Of a stretch of DNA of 64,000 bases, positions 60,523 through 64,000 are shown one piece after another. A model generated the notes under the pieces. That model made no database searches, was not told where the DNA came from, and was given only the letters and a program-made list of their open reading frames with translations. Origin of the DNA: JACNJF01 sp050288105 (GTDB taxonomy: Bacteria > Pseudomonadota > Gammaproteobacteria > GCA-001735895); NCBI GenBank assembly GCA_050288105.1, contig JBNKDE010000008.1, positions 124,001 to 188,000 on the forward strand. The letters are read 5' to 3'. Every line of letters begins with the position of its first letter. Position 1 is the first letter of the stretch. The translations under genes and the position numbers were made by a program.

Positions 60523-61794
60523 ATGGCTCATATAGTTGTACTGGGTGCTGGAACGGGTGGAATGCCCTGCGCTTACGAACTCAAAAATGAACTGGGCAAA
60601 AAGCACCAGGTCACAGTCATCAATTCTAATGAATACTTTCAGTTCACACCGTCTAACCCCTGGGTTGCTGTGGGTTGGAGAGATCGCAAATCCATTACTT
60701 TCCCGATCAAGCCCTATCTCGACCGTAAGGGAATTGGCTTTATCTGCGATACCGTTACCAAAATAGACGCCTCGGCCAATAAGCTGGAAACTTCCAAGGG
60801 AGAGACCGTAGATTATGACTATCTGGTGATTATCACCGGTCCTCGTCTAGCTTTTGAGGAAGTTGAAGGTTCAGGTCCTGAGAACCATACACACTCTATC
60901 TGTACTGTTGATCATGCAGAAAAAGCATACGAGGATTATAAAGCCCTGTTAAAAGAGCCCGGTCCGATTGTCATCGGCGCTATGCCATTTGCCAGTTGCT
61001 TTGGCCCGGCTTACGAATTTGCCTTTATCGTAGACGCTGATCTGAGAAAACGTAAAGTGCGCGATAAGTTCCCCATGACCTTTGTTACATCAGAGCCATA
61101 TATCGGGCATCTGGGTCTGGGTGGAGTCGGTGATTCTAAAGGTATGCTTGAGTCTGAGCTGCGCAGTCACCACATTAACTGGATTACAAACGCCAAAACC
61201 ACCAAAGTAGAGGATGGAAAACTATTTGTCGACGAACTGGATGCCTCTGGCGAAGTCGTCAAACAACATGAAGTCAATTATAAATTCGGCATGATGTTGC
61301 CTGCGTTTAAAGGGGTAGACGCGGTTGCAAATGTTGAGGGTCTATGTAACCCACGTGGCTTTGTGATGGTTGATGATTTACACCGTAACCCGACCTATAA
61401 AAATATCTACTCGGCTGGCGTTTGTATTGCTATTCCTCCTGTTGAAGCAACACCTGTTCCTACAGGTACACCGAAGACAGGTTATATGATTGAATCCATG
61501 GTGACTTCCATCGTCCACAATATTGCTGATGAACTGGCCGGTAAAGAGCCGACCACAGGAGCTACCTGGAATGCGATCTGTCTTGCGGATATGGGTGATA
61601 CAGGTGCGGCATTTGTTGCTATACCTCAGATCCCACCACGCAATGTCGCCTGGTTTAAGAAAGGCAAGTGGGTGCATATGGCCAAGATTGCTTTTGAAAA
61701 GTACTTTATGCGTAAGATGAAAAAAGGTACATCTGAGCCATTGTATGAAAAGTATATCCTGAAGATGATGGGTATTCAGAAACTGGATGATTAA
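60523..61794 (+). CDS. sqr: Sulfide:quinone oxidoreductase
   Basis: SQR oxidises sulfide to sulfur or polysulfide and passes two electrons to the membrane quinone pool. The 423-residue flavoprotein has the FAD motif VVLGAGTGGMPCAYEL and the three catalytic Cys (C127 in HSICTVDHA, C159 in FASCFGPAYE, C353 in NAICLADMGD). The substrate-pocket and C-terminal membrane segment WVHMAKIAFEKYFMRKM is also present. The whole chain closely follows the Acidithiobacillus ferrooxidans enzyme as I recall it. AGGAG lies eight bases before the ATG. It is a single-gene unit with its own terminator, so electrons enter at the quinone level, the same level that could feed the cytochrome b of the 32-39 kb locus. 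Confidence 0.95.
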   Translation: MAHIVVLGAGTGGMPCAYELKNELGKKHQVTVINSNEYFQFTPSNPWVAVGWRDRKSITFPIKPYLDRKGIGFICDTVTKIDASANKLETSKGETVDYDYLVIITGPRLAFEEVEGSGPENHTHSICTVDHAEKAYEDYKALLKEPGPIVIGAMPFASCFGPAYEFAFIVDADLRKRKVRDKFPMTFVTSEPYIGHLGLGGVGDSKGMLESELRSHHINWITNAKTTKVEDGKLFVDELDASGEVVKQHEVNYKFGMMLPAFKGVDAVANVEGLCNPRGFVMVDDLHRNPTYKNIYSAGVCIAIPPVEATPVPTGTPKTGYMIESMVTSIVHNIADELAGKEPTTGATWNAICLADMGDTGAAFVAIPQIPPRNVAWFKKGKWVHMAKIAFEKYFMRKMKKGTSEPLYEKYILKMMGIQKLDD

Positions 61795-61813
61795 TATCTA
61801 GAATCAACAGATA

Positions 61814-61841
61814 AAAAAGCCCCATTTATGGGGCTTTTTTT
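61814..61841 (+). terminator. Intrinsic terminator of sqr
   Basis: AGCCCCA (61818-61824) pairs with TGGGGCT (61829-61835) around a 4-base loop, with a T run to 61841 and an A run before it, 20 bases after the sqr stop. Confidence 0.95.
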
Positions 61842-61866
61842 ATTTCCTAAATCATGTAGTTGGTGA

Positions 61867-61894
61867 TTGATTATTTATCGATGTGATGTAGAAT
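61867..61894 (+). promoter_or_regulatory. Promoter of tRNA-Val
   Basis: TTGATT (61867-61872) and TAGAAT (61889-61894) are 16 bases apart, with the -10 ending 16 bases before the tRNA 5' end. Confidence 0.65.
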
Positions 61895-61910
61895 ACCCGA
61901 CCTGATTTAC

Positions 61911-61987
61911 AGGCGCGTAGCTCAGTTGGTTAGAGCACCACCTTGACATGGTGGGGGTCGGTGGTTCGAATCCACTCGCGCCTACCA
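61911..61987 (+). tRNA. tRNA-Val (GAC)
   Basis: The 77-base sequence folds as a tRNA. The acceptor stem is AGGCGCG (61911-61917) with CGCGCCT (61977-61983), the anticodon stem CCACC/GGTGG encloses loop TTGACAT with anticodon GAC, and the T arm contains GGTTCGAATCC. CCA is encoded (61985-61987). Confidence 0.97.
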
Positions 61988-62128
61988 GATTTTTCTGGTA
62001 GTCACTGCATGATATATAAGCAGATACAGGTTTTCTTAAACTTGAACCTTATATATTCCATAAGTTAGTTTATCTCTTTTGATTAACACGTGGCCTTTGG
62101 TAGGGGTCACCACTGAAACAGGATCAAC

Positions 62129-64000
62129 ATGCCACAAGTTACACTTCCCGACGGTTCTATTCGTTCATTTGACAATGCGGTATCTGTGCTGGATGTCGCC
62201 GCTGACATCGGTCCCGGGTTGGCTAAAGCCACCCTCGCAGGTAAGGTTAACGGAAATCTGGTTGATGCCTCGTATTTAATTACGGGTGATGCTGATGTTG
62301 CAATAATCACGAACCGTGACGAAGAATCCCTTGAATTGATCCGGCATGACGCGGCGCACGTGATGGCGCAGGCTGTTCAGGAGTTATATCCCGGCACACA
62401 GGTAACCATAGGCCCGGCTATTGAAGATGGCTTTTATTATGACTTTTATCGTGAGCAGGCTTTTACTCCTGATGATTTGAGTCTGATTGAGGCGCGTATG
62501 CATGAGATCGTTAAACGGGATTTGCCCATCGAGCGTGAAGTGCTTGATAGAAACGATGCCATTAGGACTTTTGCAGATCTTGGCGAAGATTATAAGGTTG
62601 AGATTATCAAGGATATTATTCCTGAGGGTGAAGAGGTTTCAATTTATCGTCAGGGTGACTGGTTTGACGTTTGTCGAGGACCGCATCTCCCTTCAACGGG
62701 CAAGCTGGGTCAAGGGTTTAAGTTAATGAAACTGGCTGGCGCCTATTGGCGTGGTGACTCCAACAACGTGATGCTGCAGCGTATCTATGGCACTGCCTGG
62801 CATGATAAAAAGCAGTTAAAAGCCTACCTACATAGACTTGAAGAAGCCGAAAAGCGTGATCATCGTCGTATCGGTAAAAAACTGGATTTGTTCCATATTC
62901 AGGAAGAGGCACCTGGTGAAGTTTTCTGGCATGAGAAGGGCTGGTCTATCTATCAGGTAGTTCAACAGTATATGCGCAAGAAGCAGCTGCAATATGGATA
63001 CAAGGAAATTAATACACCACAGATGGTAGATTTCTCGCTGTGGGAAAAATCTGGTCACGCGGCGAAATTCAGTGCAGATATGTTTACGCTGGAAGCAGAG
63101 GGAAGACAGTTTGCCATTAAACCGATGAATTGCCCCTGTCACATCCAGGTGTTCAATCAGGGACTAAAGAGTTATCGCGATCTCCCGCTGAGGCTGGCTG
63201 AGTTTGGTTCCTGCCACCGAAATGAAATGTCTGGTGCGTTACACGGCCTGATGCGCGTAAGGGCCTTCGTACAGGATGATGCGCATATCTTCTGTACCGA
63301 AAAGCAGATTCAATCTGAGGTCGCTGACTTTATAGATTTTCTGCACGAAGTGTACAGGGACTTCGGGTTTAATGAAGTGATCTATCGGCTTTCCACTCGC
63401 CCTGAAAACAGAGTTGGCAGTGATGAAGTGTGGGATAAGGCAGAGAAGGCGTTAGCTGAAGCTATGGATGCGAAAAATCTGGCATGGGAAGAGCTGCCCG
63501 GTGAGGGCGCTTTTTACGGACCCAAGATTGAGTTCACACTGAAAGACTGCATTGGGCGTGAATGGCAATGCGGAACCATTCAGGTGGATTTTTCAATGCC
63601 AGGCAGGCTCAACGCGCAGTATGTGGATGAGGATGGTTCGCGCCAGACTCCCGTCATGTTACATCGCGCGATTCTTGGCTCATTTGAACGATTTATTGGT
63701 ATTCTGATTGAGCAACATGAAGGAAAAATGCCGCTTTGGCTGTCGCCGGTGCAGGCGGTATTGATGAATATCACAGATAAACAGGCGAGTTACCTGCAGG
63801 AAGTTGAAAAAAGTCTTAAAAATCAGGGTTTCAGAGTCATTTCAGACTTGAGAAACGAGAAGATCGGCTTTAAAATTCGCGAGCACACAATGCAGCGCGT
63901 CCCATACCTCCTTGTGGTTGGTGATCGTGAGATGGAGCAGGGGGAAATCGCAGTACGTACTCGGGCGGGTGAAGACTTGGGTAGCATGAAGGTGGAAGCC
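62129..64000 (+). CDS. thrS: Threonyl-tRNA synthetase (3' end outside the window)
   Basis: ThrS charges tRNA-Thr and edits mischarged serine. The frame is open for 624 codons from ATG 62129, preceded by AGGATC, to the window end, so only a few dozen residues are missing. The product has a TGS domain (about 1-62), the editing domain with HxxxH in HDAAHVMAQA and the zinc/class II core (CPCHIQVF, LRLAEFGSCHRNE, FYGPKIEF). It ends in the anticodon-binding domain (from about 535; QRVPYLLVVGDREM). The 141-base leader after tRNA-Val may hold an autoregulatory operator, which I could not recognise. Confidence 0.98.
   Translation, partial: MPQVTLPDGSIRSFDNAVSVLDVAADIGPGLAKATLAGKVNGNLVDASYLITGDADVAIITNRDEESLELIRHDAAHVMAQAVQELYPGTQVTIGPAIEDGFYYDFYREQAFTPDDLSLIEARMHEIVKRDLPIEREVLDRNDAIRTFADLGEDYKVEIIKDIIPEGEEVSIYRQGDWFDVCRGPHLPSTGKLGQGFKLMKLAGAYWRGDSNNVMLQRIYGTAWHDKKQLKAYLHRLEEAEKRDHRRIGKKLDLFHIQEEAPGEVFWHEKGWSIYQVVQQYMRKKQLQYGYKEINTPQMVDFSLWEKSGHAAKFSADMFTLEAEGRQFAIKPMNCPCHIQVFNQGLKSYRDLPLRLAEFGSCHRNEMSGALHGLMRVRAFVQDDAHIFCTEKQIQSEVADFIDFLHEVYRDFGFNEVIYRLSTRPENRVGSDEVWDKAEKALAEAMDAKNLAWEELPGEGAFYGPKIEFTLKDCIGREWQCGTIQVDFSMPGRLNAQYVDEDGSRQTPVMLHRAILGSFERFIGILIEQHEGKMPLWLSPVQAVLMNITDKQASYLQEVEKSLKNQGFRVISDLRNEKIGFKIREHTMQRVPYLLVVGDREMEQGEIAVRTRAGEDLGSMKVEA

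Noticed and set aside
61988..62128. tRNA-like autoregulatory operator or T-box before thrS
   Set aside because: No T-box motif or convincing tRNA-Thr anticodon-like loop could be traced by eye; only noted as possible.
1..64000. CRISPR arrays, prophage, transposases, integrons
   Set aside because: No spaced direct repeats, phage structural genes, transposase or integrase were found in any frame; the only mobile-like DNA is the short palindrome at 17.8 kb.

Overview
The window comes from a gammaproteobacterium of moderate GC, most likely a sulfur-oxidising or otherwise respiratory, free-living lineage. The block ndk-rlmN-pilF-rodZ-hisS-yfgM-bamB-der, together with smc-zipA-ligA, trpS-scpA-scpB-rluB, rsmJ, slyX, rsd and yciB, is typical of Gammaproteobacteria. 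Use of SMC-ScpAB rather than MukBEF points away from the enterics and vibrios. A sulfide:quinone oxidoreductase closely resembling the Acidithiobacillus enzyme and a large multiheme cytochrome locus suggest electron flow from reduced sulfur and through c-type haems. I cannot name a genus. There is no prophage, CRISPR array, transposase or rRNA; two tRNAs are present.

Layout. 0.1-1.6 kb: thrC (-). 1.8-9.6 kb: tightly packed ndk-to-der housekeeping operon (+), in which ispG, usual between rodZ and hisS, is absent. 9.7-21.6 kb: more lineage-specific genes, namely an FKBP-like/methyltransferase fusion, an orphan ParA-like ATPase, a YfaZ-like protein, an M23 peptidase, a degenerate PP2C-like protein, DUF1631, a GlcG-like protein, a palindromic repeat, DUF4197, a PQQ-type sugar dehydrogenase and a UPF0149/SEC-C protein. 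21.7-24.9 kb (-): cysZ, a D-ribulose-kinase-like FGGY kinase, queF and a periplasmic thioredoxin. 25.2-32.6 kb (+): smc, zipA, ligA, a small membrane protein, msrB, cyaY.

32.6-41.8 kb holds the most interesting locus. Four minus-strand genes run cytochrome b-like membrane protein, 21-haem cytochrome, 14-haem cytochrome and SPOR/TPR outer-membrane beta-barrel protein. Divergent from them are a membrane-anchored 4Fe-4S/FAD oxidoreductase and a Sel1/ankyrin periplasmic protein. Together they encode parts for a cytoplasm-to-outer-membrane electron path; substrate and direction are unknown.

41.8-47.9 kb: small housekeeping genes (a possible ligand-less Rieske-like protein, yajQ, rsmJ, slyX, DUF3301, rsd, ygdD, a D-2-hydroxyacid dehydrogenase, a parvulin, yciI, yciB). 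48.0-49.3 kb: a general porin with its own promoter and terminator. 49.4-55.9 kb (+): yciO, trpS, scpA, scpB, a WD40 lipoprotein, rluB, a MagIII-like glycosylase and a DciA-like protein. 55.9-57.7 kb (-): AI-2E transporter, cyclic-nucleotide-binding protein, tRNA-Asn. 58.2-64 kb (+): uvrB, sqr, tRNA-Val and a thrS truncated by the window end.
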